DNA from: Ignavibacteriaceae bacterium
GTDB lineage: Bacteria > Bacteroidota > Ignavibacteria > Ignavibacteriales > Ignavibacteriaceae
Assembly: GCA_026193755.1 (NCBI GenBank)
Contig: JAPHUI010000266.1
Location: forward strand, 1 to 9,926
Direction: 5' to 3'
Length of the DNA: 9,926 bases
In this document: positions 1 through 7,046 of the stretch, piece by piece
How positions within the stretch are numbered: the first letter of the stretch is position 1
How the letters are laid out: the number at the start of each line of letters is the position of its first letter
Notes under the pieces: generated by a model
Seen by the model: the letters and a program-made list of their open reading frames with translations, nothing else
Told to the model about the DNA's origin: nothing
The model's database searches: none
Translations under genes and position numbers: made by a program

Positions 1-611
1 GCAGCTTCCGAAACATCATTTCCTTTACCCTCTTCCTCGCCCATACTTAAAACGCCAACTTTCGGATTTGACACACCACCCATTACTTTTGCAAAAATAG
101 TTCCCATTACGGCATATTCAAATAAATGAGCTGGCTTGGAATCTTTACTAGCACCAACATCATAAAGATAACAAATTCCGTTAACATTTGGCATTTCTGC
201 ACCAATTGTTGGACGACCTAACCCGGGAATTCTTCCAATAATTAATGTTGATGCAGCCATCATTGCACCTGTATTACCTGCACTTACAAAAGCATCAGCT
301 TTTTTATCTCGTACAAGCTGCGCACCAATTACTATTGAAGAATTTGGTTTTAACTTAAGAGATGCTGCGGGGCTGTCACCCATTTCAATAACTTCATCAG
401 CATTAATTATAAACTCTTCTTTTAAAGAAAATTTGTTGGCAGTAAGTACATCTTCAATCTGCTTTTTCCTGCCGACTAAATAAAGATCGAAGCTTTTATT
501 TTCGTTATAAGCTTCCAAAGCTCCAAGCACAGCATTTGCCGGTGCAAAATCTCCACCCATTGCATCAACCACGATTCTACATCGTGAAGGGTTGTTGCCA
601 GAGTCGTTCAT
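1..611 (-). CDS. plsX: PlsX, phosphate acyltransferase (acyl-ACP:phosphate), 3'-truncated by window edge
   Basis: PlsX converts acyl-ACP and phosphate to acyl-phosphate, which PlsY then uses to acylate glycerol-3-phosphate, the first step of bacterial phospholipid synthesis. It is a peripheral membrane enzyme. I translated the minus strand by eye from the ATG at 611-609. The frame stays open for 203 codons to base 1, against a usual family length of about 330-345 residues, so roughly the last 40% lies outside the window. Family motifs are clear: VDAMGGDFAP at residues 15-24, SAGNTGAMMA at 110-119, DVGASKDSKPAHL at 151-163, and the GEEEGKGN segment at 191-198. The start is 18 bases downstream of the rpmF stop, and I see no Shine-Dalgarno sequence in that gap. 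Cotranscription with rpmF and yceD is the usual arrangement; fabH is often the next gene and may lie beyond the left edge (inference). Confidence 0.95.
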   Translation of the reverse strand, partial: MNDSGNNPSRCRIVVDAMGGDFAPANAVLGALEAYNENKSFDLYLVGRKKQIEDVLTANKFSLKEEFIINADEVIEMGDSPAASLKLKPNSSIVIGAQLVRDKKADAFVSAGNTGAMMAASTLIIGRIPGLGRPTIGAEMPNVNGICYLYDVGASKDSKPAHLFEYAVMGTIFAKVMGGVSNPKVGVLSMGEEEGKGNDVSEA

Positions 612-629
612 TTAATTAATGTTGAAGTA

Positions 630-809
630 TCAGCTTTTCGGTATGAACATCGATCGCCCGCTGTAATATCCGCACGACGGACAAGCACGATGTGTTAATT
701 TAATTTCACCACAATTTGAGCAAACACCCATCGAGGGTACAGAAGCTTTATAATGAGTTCTTCTTTTATCACGTCTACTCTTAGACATTCTACGTTTTGG
801 ATTTGGCAT
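630..809 (-). CDS. rpmF: 50S ribosomal protein L32
   Basis: This is a 59-residue protein of the large ribosomal subunit. The N terminus [19 protein letters not shown] is the basic, rRNA-binding tail typical of L32. It is followed by a zinc ribbon with all four cysteines present: C30 and C33 in VCSNCGE, and C43 and C46 in RACPSCGYY. The ATG is at 809-807 and the TGA at 632-630. The gene starts 14 bases downstream of the yceD stop and ends 18 bases before plsX. An MPNPKRR start, rather than the MAVPKRR of proteobacteria, is common in the Bacteroidota/Chlorobi group as far as I recall. No strong Shine-Dalgarno is visible; the sequence before the ATG is AT-rich with only a GGATA. Confidence 0.97.
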   Translation of the reverse strand: MPNPKRRMSKSRRDKRRTHYKASVPSMGVCSNCGEIKLTHRACPSCGYYSGRSMFIPKS

Positions 810-823
810 TTATCTATCCGTTT

Positions 824-1339
824 TTAATTTAACTTATTCTTTACTATTAATTTTTGTAATGGTTCCCAGCGTGGATCGATTTTTTCGTCGTGGCAATCGC
901 AGGGACCATCGTTCAGGTTTTTACCACACTTCGGGCAAAGACCTTTACAATTCTCCGAACATAATTTTTTCATCGGTAATGCTAAAAGAGCATAATCTCG
1001 AACATCTTCACTTAAATCAATTTTATCAGTCTCCGGATGCAAATAAATTATATCAATTTTTTCATTTTCAGAATCGTTGATATTCTGAATGAACAGATAT
1101 ATCATCCGGTATCTGCTGGTTATTATAGATTGAAACTCTTTAGTACACCGGTCACACACCAGATTAGCAACAATATCTGTGGTGGCATCAAGTATTATCT
1201 GGTTATCAAATTTATTAAGAACTGCCTTTGTCTTATAATTTCCTTCGTAGGGATCTGATATATTGATATCACTTATTTTCCCTTCAAAATCGTAATCATA
1301 CCTGCCATTCGTCAGGTTTGAAACCTTAATTTTCAACAT
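824..1339 (-). CDS. yceD: YceD/DUF177 family protein (large-subunit rRNA accumulation protein)
   Basis: This 171-residue protein belongs to the DUF177/YceD family. The E. coli and plant members are needed for normal 23S rRNA accumulation; the biochemical mechanism is not settled. The first cysteine pair is at C62 and C65 (LVCDRCTKEF). The C-terminal block carries six more cysteines between residues 127 and 149 (C127, C131, C135, C138, C147, C149), matching the usual CkGLCpxCGxNLN...CxC pattern, and ends in the conserved DPRWEPLQKL at residues 155-164. Many proteobacterial members lack some of these cysteines, so this one keeps the full metal-binding-like set. It is the first gene of the yceD-rpmF-plsX block, and a Bacteroidota-style promoter lies just upstream. 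Immediate linkage to rpmF is the classic neighbourhood of this family and supports the call. Confidence 0.93.
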   Translation of the reverse strand: MLKIKVSNLTNGRYDYDFEGKISDINISDPYEGNYKTKAVLNKFDNQIILDATTDIVANLVCDRCTKEFQSIITSRYRMIYLFIQNINDSENEKIDIIYLHPETDKIDLSEDVRDYALLALPMKKLCSENCKGLCPKCGKNLNDGPCDCHDEKIDPRWEPLQKLIVKNKLN

Positions 1340-1369
1340 TTTCGAATGAAATCTAATAAAAAATGGCTA

Positions 1370-1400
1370 CAAATATATTCATTGAGAAAAAGATAAACAA
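1370..1400 (-). promoter_or_regulatory. Putative Bacteroidota-type promoter for yceD-rpmF-plsX
   Basis: Read on the minus strand, TTG (1400-1398) is followed by 20 bases and then TATATTTG (1377-1370). This fits the Bacteroidota primary sigma consensus TTG-N19-21-TAnnTTTG with every defined base matched. A transcript starting about seven bases further on would have a leader of roughly 25 nucleotides before the yceD ATG at 1339. Use of this consensus by the organism is inferred, since its phylum is itself inferred. Confidence 0.6.
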
Positions 1401-1608
1401 GGATAAGGCCAGGGTAAATCGGAAATTAAAAAAGATGTTAAAATCAGTGTAATTCAATCTCTATAAAAAAGACCTTTTATTATTCATACCAAATGAATTT
1501 GTTTGCCAAAATTTTCGATGAATGCATGAAAAAAATTAAAATCGTATGTTCATCTTAATTTATTATTTTTATCTATTAGTTTACTAAAGTTATTATTCAA
1601 AATAGAAT

Positions 1609-2508
1609 ATGCTAGTCGTCAAAAACCTCGTTAAGAGATTTAATTCCACATTAGCTGTAGATAATCTTTCGTTTTCAGTTGACCCGGGGAAAATTTTTGG
1701 TTTACTTGGACCAAATGGTGCCGGAAAGACGACTACTTTAAGAACTATATTGAATATTATCAAACCTTCTTCTGGTGAAATAATTTTTAATCAAAAACCG
1801 ATAACTTATGATTATTATAACCTGATTGGATATTTACCTGAAGAAAGAGGTCTTTACAAACGAAGCAAAGTGATCGACGTCCTTAAATACTTTGCAGCAC
1901 TCAAAAATGTTAATAAAAAAGATGCTGTTCAGCTTGCAGATATTTGGTTGAAAAAATTAAATATTTTGAATTACAGAGAGAAGAAGATCGATCAACTTTC
2001 AAAAGGCAATCAGCAGAAAGTACAGCTTATTGCAGCAATAATTCACAATCCGCTTCTATTAATACTTGATGAACCTTTTACAGGTTTTGATCCAATAAAT
2101 CAGCAGGAAGTAAAAAATTTGATTCTTTCATTTCTTTCTGAAGGAAAAACAATAATTCTCTCCACTCATCAAATGGACCTGGCTGAAAAATTATGTGAAG
2201 AAATTTTACTCATAAACGATGGCAAAGAGGTCTGCGCTGGAAAACTCTCTAATATTAAGAAAAGATTTAGTGGAAATAATATAAGGCTTGGTTTTAAAGA
2301 GAATGGAATTTCACTTAAAGAATTTCCTGAGATTGTTAAATTCGACACTTACAGTAATTACACTGATATACAACTTAGAGATGATATTATTCCTTCTCAT
2401 TTTCTTAAAAAGTTAATTGAAAAAATTGAAGTTCATCATTTTTCGGTTATCGAACCTACCTTAAATAGAATTTTTATCGATTTAATTAAGGATGATATTC
2501 ATAAATGA
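1609..2508 (+). CDS. ABC transporter ATP-binding protein (NatA/YhaQ-like, ABC-2 exporter class)
   Basis: This is a 299-residue ATPase that would power the adjacent permease. One nucleotide-binding domain occupies about residues 1-215: Walker A GPNGAGKT at 34-41, a Q-loop region reading GYLPEERGLY at 74-83 (Glu in place of the usual Gln, a form I recall as common in this subfamily), signature LSKGNQQKV at 130-138 rather than LSGGQ, Walker B ending in ILDEP at 152-156, and switch histidine H187 in LSTHQMD. The last 80 or so residues form a C-terminal extension of the DUF4162 kind found in NatA/YhaQ-like ATPases. The TGA overlaps the permease ATG as ATGA at 2505-2508, so translation is probably coupled. 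I found no clear promoter or Shine-Dalgarno before the ATG. The substrate cannot be told from sequence; relatives export sodium, drugs or peptides. Confidence 0.93.
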   Translation: MLVVKNLVKRFNSTLAVDNLSFSVDPGKIFGLLGPNGAGKTTTLRTILNIIKPSSGEIIFNQKPITYDYYNLIGYLPEERGLYKRSKVIDVLKYFAALKNVNKKDAVQLADIWLKKLNILNYREKKIDQLSKGNQQKVQLIAAIIHNPLLLILDEPFTGFDPINQQEVKNLILSFLSEGKTIILSTHQMDLAEKLCEEILLINDGKEVCAGKLSNIKKRFSGNNIRLGFKENGISLKEFPEIVKFDTYSNYTDIQLRDDIIPSHFLKKLIEKIEVHHFSVIEPTLNRIFIDLIKDDIHK

Positions 2509-3749
2509 TGAAGAAAATAATAGCCATTGCAAGATGGGAATTTCTCGAAAAAGTTAAGACAAAAACATTTTTAATATCACTGATAATAACTCCTCTCTTA
2601 ATTATATCATTTTCTGTTTTACCATCTCTTTTATTCAGACAAGAAGCTCCCCGTGTGGAGGTAATTGGAGTCATTGACACAAGCGGTATTTATTTTGATA
2701 ATCTTGAGAAAGAGCTTGAAAAGTATGTACTACCTGATGGCCAGAATAATTATGTATTGATAAATTTAACACAGCCCAACTTAGATATAGAGGAATTAAA
2801 AAAAATATCTGATAACAAAGTCTTAAAAAATCTGCTTGAAGGTTATTTAATTATTCAAACTACAAGCAATGATTCAGTGTTTGCAGAATATAGGAGTAAC
2901 GCGTTTGGTAATTTTGAAATTGTTGGTCGGTTAGAGGAAGCAATTAACTCAGTGCGAATAGCGCAGATTCTGCAAAGAGAAGGAATGAAAACGAATATTA
3001 TCAGCCAGATTCAGGATAGACCTGTTGTTCACCAGAAAAAAATTGAAAAAGAGGGAAAGGTATCGGATTTAGATTTTTTAACAACATTCTTTTTATCAAT
3101 AGTTTTTATACTTCTTCTAATGATGATGGTTATTTATTCCGGACAATTACTGGTTAGAAGTATAATCGAAGAAAAATCGAGTCGTTTAATTGAGATGTTA
3201 GTTTCCAGCAGCACTCCAGACGAATTATTAGCTGGCAAAGTATTGGGGCTAAGCTTACTTGGTTTAACTCAAATTGCGATATGGGCTCTAATTGGTCTCG
3301 GTTTGGTTGGAACTGCACTTGTACCGTTGAATGCATTTAGGAATGTCTTACCGATGTTAATTTACTTTATTCTAGGTTTTTTGTTTTATACAACACTTTT
3401 TGTAGGGATAGGTTCAGCTGTAAATACTGAGCAGCAAGCACAACAAATAACAACTTATCTTAGCCTAATATTAATGCTTCCAGTTGTTATTGCAATGCCA
3501 GTTATACAAAACCCTGATTTTATTGTGACGAAAATATTCTCTTATATTCCACTAACCATACCAACAGTAATGGTGCTGCGCTTGAATGTACAGAACGTTT
3601 CTAATTTTGAAATATTACTAACGATTTTAATATTGGTATTATCAATAATAATCTCAATTAAGATTAGTGCGAAAATTTTCAGAATTGGTATTTTATCTTA
3701 TGGTAATAAACTCTCATTGAAGGAAATATTTAATTGGTTAAAAGAATAA
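2505..3749 (+). CDS. ABC-2 type transporter permease (NatB/YhaP-like)
   Basis: This 414-residue inner-membrane protein pairs with the preceding ATPase. I see six hydrophobic segments: about 21-44, 191-217, 245-273, 281-305, 315-335 and 368-388. Between the first two lies a soluble domain of about 145 residues (45-190) that should face the periplasm, the layout of the NatB/YhaP branch (ABC2_membrane_3-like). The cytoplasmic stretch EEKSSRLIEMLVSSSTPDELL at 222-242, followed by AGKVLG, is the family's most recognisable conserved motif, probably the coupling region to the ATPase. Translation may start at either of two tandem ATGs (2505 or 2508). An AAGGATG sequence about 10 bases upstream, inside the ATPase gene, is a plausible ribosome site. 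Known relatives export sodium, antibiotics or unknown compounds. No specialised neighbour indicates a substrate here. Confidence 0.92.
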   Translation: MMKKIIAIARWEFLEKVKTKTFLISLIITPLLIISFSVLPSLLFRQEAPRVEVIGVIDTSGIYFDNLEKELEKYVLPDGQNNYVLINLTQPNLDIEELKKISDNKVLKNLLEGYLIIQTTSNDSVFAEYRSNAFGNFEIVGRLEEAINSVRIAQILQREGMKTNIISQIQDRPVVHQKKIEKEGKVSDLDFLTTFFLSIVFILLLMMMVIYSGQLLVRSIIEEKSSRLIEMLVSSSTPDELLAGKVLGLSLLGLTQIAIWALIGLGLVGTALVPLNAFRNVLPMLIYFILGFLFYTTLFVGIGSAVNTEQQAQQITTYLSLILMLPVVIAMPVIQNPDFIVTKIFSYIPLTIPTVMVLRLNVQNVSNFEILLTILILVLSIIISIKISAKIFRIGILSYGNKLSLKEIFNWLKE

Positions 3750-3810
3750 TATTTTATTGATCTTGAAGGGAATAAAAATTTCAATACAAAATAATTCACT
3801 TATACTAGCT

Positions 3811-3827
3811 GATCATATTTTATGATC
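3811..3827. repeat. Perfect 7-bp inverted repeat in intergenic gap (GATCATA-TTT-TATGATC)
   Basis: In the 94-base gap between the permease stop (3749) and the next ATG (3844), two 7-base arms at 3811-3817 and 3821-3827 are perfect inverse complements around a TTT loop. The hairpin is AT-rich and no T-run follows on either strand, so it is a poor intrinsic terminator. Its position 16 bases before the first gene of the downstream cluster would suit an operator or 5' leader hairpin. A TATACT at 3801-3806 could be a -10 element just upstream, but it lacks a good -35. Confidence 0.4.
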
Positions 3828-3843
3828 TCGGCAAAATGAATCG

Positions 3844-4542
3844 ATGAAGAAAAACACAATAATAATTTTAGCTGATTCGCCAATTCTAAATCCAACAATA
3901 GTAAAACCAATTTCAAATTTATCTGTAAGCTATACTATTTACTTAAACTCTCTTCTTTTTTTAAACTGGATGGAAATACTAACGGATTTAAAGAAAGATT
4001 TTAATATCGTTAATTTTTTAAGTGTAAAGGATAAAGATTATATACCTAAAGATTTTTTTCTTCCGGAAATTCAAAACTTATTCTATAAGCATCAAAACTT
4101 AAAAGGTTTATTAGACGAAATTCTTACGCAGCCCTTTGTTGCTGGTTCTAAAATTCTTCTCATATTTCACAATTCTATTGGCTTTAAAGAAAGTGATATT
4201 GAGCGTGTTTTTAATTTGATTCAAGTAGAGGAAACATCGGTTGTAATTGCAAAGTCAAAGCGTGATAAAATTATCTTAACATGTTCTTATGAATTTGATA
4301 AAGAACTAATCGATGCTTTGCAAGAATCCGGAAGAGACTATATTGAGTACCTGAATTTAATAAGCAAAAAAGATATTTTCATAAACACTCTTGAAGGTTT
4401 TTTATCAATCGATGATTTTGAAGACATAAAAAAACTTTATATTGAACTCTCAAAAAAAGAAAGTCTCTTGTACTGTAGTCAGAAAATGCACGAGAGTTTT
4501 AACGACCTTTTCGTAGAATATAAAGAGCAATTGAATGTCTAA
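3844..4542 (+). CDS. Hypothetical protein, possibly a degenerate GT-A-fold (DUF2064-like) nucleotidyl/glycosyltransferase
   Basis: I do not recognise this 232-residue protein with confidence. It has no signal peptide, no convincing membrane span and no cysteine cluster. Its layout resembles DUF2064 proteins, a GT-A-fold group related to nucleotidyltransferases: an N-terminal beta strand (TIIILADSP, 5-13), a helix with YLNSLLFLNWMEIL (33-46), a helix before a central strand (NLKGLLDEIL, 85-94), then strand KILLIFHNSIGF (103-114) and strand SVVIAKSKRDKIIL (132-145). In DUF2064 the last two normally read like GSDCPDL and GPAEDGGYYL, where the acidic residues bind metal and nucleotide. Here those positions seem to be HNS and SKRDK, so the active site looks lost. 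Lys, Ile, Leu and Phe are very frequent, as in its AT-rich neighbours. The gene overlaps nadD by 8 bases, so it is probably cotranslated with it. The fold assignment is inference. Confidence 0.72.
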   Translation: MKKNTIIILADSPILNPTIVKPISNLSVSYTIYLNSLLFLNWMEILTDLKKDFNIVNFLSVKDKDYIPKDFFLPEIQNLFYKHQNLKGLLDEILTQPFVAGSKILLIFHNSIGFKESDIERVFNLIQVEETSVVIAKSKRDKIILTCSYEFDKELIDALQESGRDYIEYLNLISKKDIFINTLEGFLSIDDFEDIKKLYIELSKKESLLYCSQKMHESFNDLFVEYKEQLNV

Positions 4543-5113
4543 AGTTGGAATATTTGGAGGAACATTTGACCCAATACACTTAGGTCATTTGATTACCGCA
4601 CAATCAGTAAAAGAAATAAGAGAATTAGAAAAAATTATTTTCATACCTGCTTTTATTTCCCCGTTAAAAAGTGATGTGAAAACAAGTTCTCCGGAAGATA
4701 GGCTGAACATGATTAAGCTTGCAATAAAAGATGTTTCTTTCTTTGATTATTCTGATATGGAGATTAAAATGGGCGGAGTATCATACACTGTTGATACACT
4801 TCGGGAACTTAAAAAGAAGTATGAGAACATAGAGTTTATTATTGGTTACGACAATATTTTCTCATTTCATACCTGGAAAGATCCGGATGAAATATTAAAA
4901 CTTTCAAAAATAATTGTTCTAAAAAGAAAATCGTCGCATGCTCCTCCTTTTAAAGACAAGTATTACCGCCAGGCAGTTTTTGTGCAGACAAGAGGAATTG
5001 AAATAAGTGCCACAGATATTCGTGAAAGGGTGAAACATGGGATGCCTATCAATTTTCTTGTTCCACCAACTGTGATGGAATATATTTACAAACAAAAATT
5101 GTACAATGAATAA
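4535..5113 (+). CDS. nadD: Nicotinate-nucleotide adenylyltransferase
   Basis: NadD transfers AMP from ATP to nicotinate mononucleotide to give deamido-NAD, the penultimate step of NAD synthesis in the cytoplasm. The 192-residue length is normal. The N terminus carries the nucleotidyltransferase motif GIFGGTFDPIHLGHL (residues 5-19) with the HxGH ATP-binding histidines. Further family marks are SYTVDTLREL (the YTVDTL motif), the FIIGYDNIFSFHTWKDPDEIL region (position of the usual GxDxxxxxxxW motif), and EISATDIRERV near the C terminus, matching the conserved ISSTxIR. The ATG lies inside the end of the upstream gene, giving an 8-base overlap (ATGTCTAA), with AAAGAG upstream as a weak ribosome site. 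The 3' end overlaps the epimerase gene by 8 bases in the same manner. Confidence 0.95.
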   Translation: MSKVGIFGGTFDPIHLGHLITAQSVKEIRELEKIIFIPAFISPLKSDVKTSSPEDRLNMIKLAIKDVSFFDYSDMEIKMGGVSYTVDTLRELKKKYENIEFIIGYDNIFSFHTWKDPDEILKLSKIIVLKRKSSHAPPFKDKYYRQAVFVQTRGIEISATDIRERVKHGMPINFLVPPTVMEYIYKQKLYNE

Positions 5114-6035
5114 AATGAAAATATTAGTGACAGGTGGTGCTGGTTTCATAGGTTCGCAGGTAGCAGATGCTTTTATTGCTGATGGACATGATGTTTATAT
5201 AATTGATAATCTTTCAACAGGAAATGAAAAAAATATAAACCCTAAAGCAAATTTTCTTAAATATGACATTGGCTCTCCTGAATTATTAAAGATTTTCGAA
5301 AAGGAAAAATTCGATGCGGTTAATCATCATGCTGCCCAGATAGATGTGCGAAAATCTGTAAGTGATCCTATTTATGATGCAAATATTAATATTCTTGGAA
5401 CTATTAATTTATTACAAAGTTGCATTAAAACCGGTGTGAAAAAATTTATGTTTGCTTCAACCGGTGGGGCGATTTATGGAGAACAAGAATACTTCCCAGC
5501 GGATGAAAATCACCCCACAAAACCGGTCTCACCGTACGGTATTACGAAGCTCACAGTTGAAAAATATTTATTTTTTTATAAGAATGAATATGGATTAAAC
5601 TATACTATTTTAAGATATGCAAATGTATACGGGCCGAGACAAAATCCTTTGGGAGAAGCTGGTGTAGTTTCAATTTTTGTTAATAGACTACTCAAGAATG
5701 AAAATCCGGTAATCAATGGTCATGGAAAACAGACCAGGGATTATGTTTTTGTCGAGGACGTCGTAAAAGCAAATGCGCTTAATCTTGATGATAATTCTTC
5801 TGATATTTACAATGTTGGAACTGGTATAGAAACAAGTGTCAATGAAATTTTTTCTAAGTTAAATGAAATTTCAAGTGGAATTGCAGAAGAAAAACATGGA
5901 CCGGCTGCCAAAGGAGAACAATTGAGAAGTGTAATAACCTCTGACAAACTTTATGAAAAATTTGGATGGAAACCTTCAGTAAAAATTGATGAGGGTCTGA
6001 AAATAACTTACGACTATTTCAAATCTGAAAAATAA
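5106..6035 (+). CDS. NAD-dependent sugar-nucleotide epimerase/dehydratase, UDP-glucose 4-epimerase-like (extended SDR)
   Basis: This 309-residue protein is an extended short-chain dehydrogenase/reductase that would interconvert nucleotide sugars for surface polysaccharides or galactose metabolism. The Rossmann NAD-binding motif TGGAGFIG is at 9-16, and the acidic residue at the end of strand 2 is D34 in IIDNLSTGN. HHAAQIDVRKSV at 74-85 matches the conserved HxAAQ region. The catalytic set is S118/T119 in FASTGGA and Y144-K148 in PYGITK (YxxxK). RYANVYGPRQ at 170-179 and RDYVFVEDVV at 211-220 are typical of the GalE branch. The first ATG (5106) overlaps nadD by 8 bases (ATGAATAA). A second in-frame ATG at 5115 gives the more usual MKILVTGGAGFIG start and is a real alternative. 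Substrate specificity (UDP-glucose, UDP-GlcNAc or uronate) cannot be decided from the motifs alone. Confidence 0.9.
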   Translation: MNKMKILVTGGAGFIGSQVADAFIADGHDVYIIDNLSTGNEKNINPKANFLKYDIGSPELLKIFEKEKFDAVNHHAAQIDVRKSVSDPIYDANINILGTINLLQSCIKTGVKKFMFASTGGAIYGEQEYFPADENHPTKPVSPYGITKLTVEKYLFFYKNEYGLNYTILRYANVYGPRQNPLGEAGVVSIFVNRLLKNENPVINGHGKQTRDYVFVEDVVKANALNLDDNSSDIYNVGTGIETSVNEIFSKLNEISSGIAEEKHGPAAKGEQLRSVITSDKLYEKFGWKPSVKIDEGLKITYDYFKSEK

Positions 6036-6043
6036 TTATTCAA

Positions 6044-7003
6044 GTGTTTAACAAGGATTTAATTAAAAAAGTATTTAATAATGAAAGAAGACAAGTTGCA
6101 AGAGCAATTTCTATTGTTGAAGATTACAATTCTGAAGCTTCGGAATTATTAAAACAAATCTATTCTAATGTTGGAAATGCGTACCGGATTGGTATTACCG
6201 GTCCGCCTGGGGCTGGTAAAAGCACTCTTACAAATCAACTTACCAAGCTTTATCGGAAAGAAGGAAAAAAGGTAGGAATAATTGCGGTTGATCCGACGAG
6301 TCCTTTTACTGGTGGTGCTTTGCTCGGCGATAGAATCAGGATGAATGAAATTGGAAATGATGAAGGAGTTTTCATCAGAAGTATGGCAACAAGAGGAAGT
6401 CTGGGCGGATTAAGTAAAAAAGCGATTGATGCAGCAGATGTTCTTGATGCGGCTGGCTATGATTTTGTTATTCTTGAAACTGTTGGTGTCGGGCAATCTG
6501 AACTTGATATTGTTCAGGCTGCTGATACAACAATTGTAGTTCTTGTTCCCGAATCGGGCGACTCAGTTCAGGCAATGAAAGCCGGGTTAATGGAAATTGC
6601 TGACTTCTTCGTACTAAATAAAAGTGATAGACCCGGAGCAGACCAGGCAATTGCATCTCTTCAGACAATTTTAATGATGAAAGATCACGATGAAAAATCG
6701 TGGATGCCGGGAATAATAAAAACTATTGCATCAGAGAATAAAGGAACGGACGAAGTATTTAAAGAAATTGAAAGACACAAATCCTTTATGAAAGAAAACA
6801 ATTTCTTCCTTTCAAAAAGAGAAAAACAAGCTATAAGCAGAATAAAAGAAATTGTTGAGACTAAGATCAAAGAAAAATTATGGAGCGAAAGTGGTGAAAA
6901 ATCTTTAAATTCAACCTTAGAAAAAGTTATTCTTGGTGATTTATCCCCCTACCATATTGCAGAGGAGATAATTAATAACTTTATCAATAAAAAAAATACT
7001 TAA
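6044..7003 (+). CDS. meaB: MeaB, methylmalonyl-CoA mutase-associated GTPase (ArgK family)
   Basis: MeaB is a G3E-class P-loop GTPase that gates cobalamin loading of, and protects, adenosylcobalamin-dependent methylmalonyl-CoA mutase. Motifs in this 319-residue protein are complete: Walker A GPPGAGKST at 53-61, the MeaB switch segment VDPTSPFTGGALLGDRIRM at 82-100, ETVGVGQSE at 145-153, the base-specificity motif NKSD at 192-195 followed by RPGAD, and SENKG at 230-234 near the end of the G domain. A helical C-terminal dimerisation arm follows. The start must be the GTG at 6044: no in-frame ATG occurs until M100, well past Walker A. The gap from the epimerase stop is only 8 bases and I see no ribosome site in it. 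No mutase gene is present in the window, so its partner must be encoded elsewhere or beyond the right edge. Confidence 0.94.
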   Translation: MFNKDLIKKVFNNERRQVARAISIVEDYNSEASELLKQIYSNVGNAYRIGITGPPGAGKSTLTNQLTKLYRKEGKKVGIIAVDPTSPFTGGALLGDRIRMNEIGNDEGVFIRSMATRGSLGGLSKKAIDAADVLDAAGYDFVILETVGVGQSELDIVQAADTTIVVLVPESGDSVQAMKAGLMEIADFFVLNKSDRPGADQAIASLQTILMMKDHDEKSWMPGIIKTIASENKGTDEVFKEIERHKSFMKENNFFLSKREKQAISRIKEIVETKIKEKLWSESGEKSLNSTLEKVILGDLSPYHIAEEIINNFINKKNT

Positions 7004-7033
7004 GTGAATCCCTCAATCATCGAAGATTATATT

Positions 7034-7039
7034 GAAAGG
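7034..7039 (+). promoter_or_regulatory. Ribosome binding site deciding the acyl-CoA dehydrogenase start
   Basis: GAAAGG lies 7 bases before the ATG at 7047. It overlaps the in-frame TTG at 7032, which would therefore be a poor start. This favours the ATG, giving a protein that begins METISQSF. It is one of the few recognisable Shine-Dalgarno-like sequences in the window. Confidence 0.5.
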
Positions 7040-7046
7040 CAATGAA

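Noticed and set aside
859..1258. Plus-strand open frames opposite yceD
   Set aside because: The minus-strand frame encodes a clear DUF177 protein with its conserved cysteines; the plus-strand products show no family features.
1490..1501. CAAATGAATTTG dyad upstream of the ABC transporter genes
   Set aside because: A 12-base AT-rich dyad with a 2-base centre is common by chance at this composition, and no repeat copy or recognisable promoter accompanies it.
7004..7045. Tiny GTG-initiated frame of 13 codons between meaB and the acyl-CoA dehydrogenase
   Set aside because: Too short to judge, no ribosome site, and it ends just before the dehydrogenase ATG. It could be a leader peptide but nothing supports that beyond the open frame.
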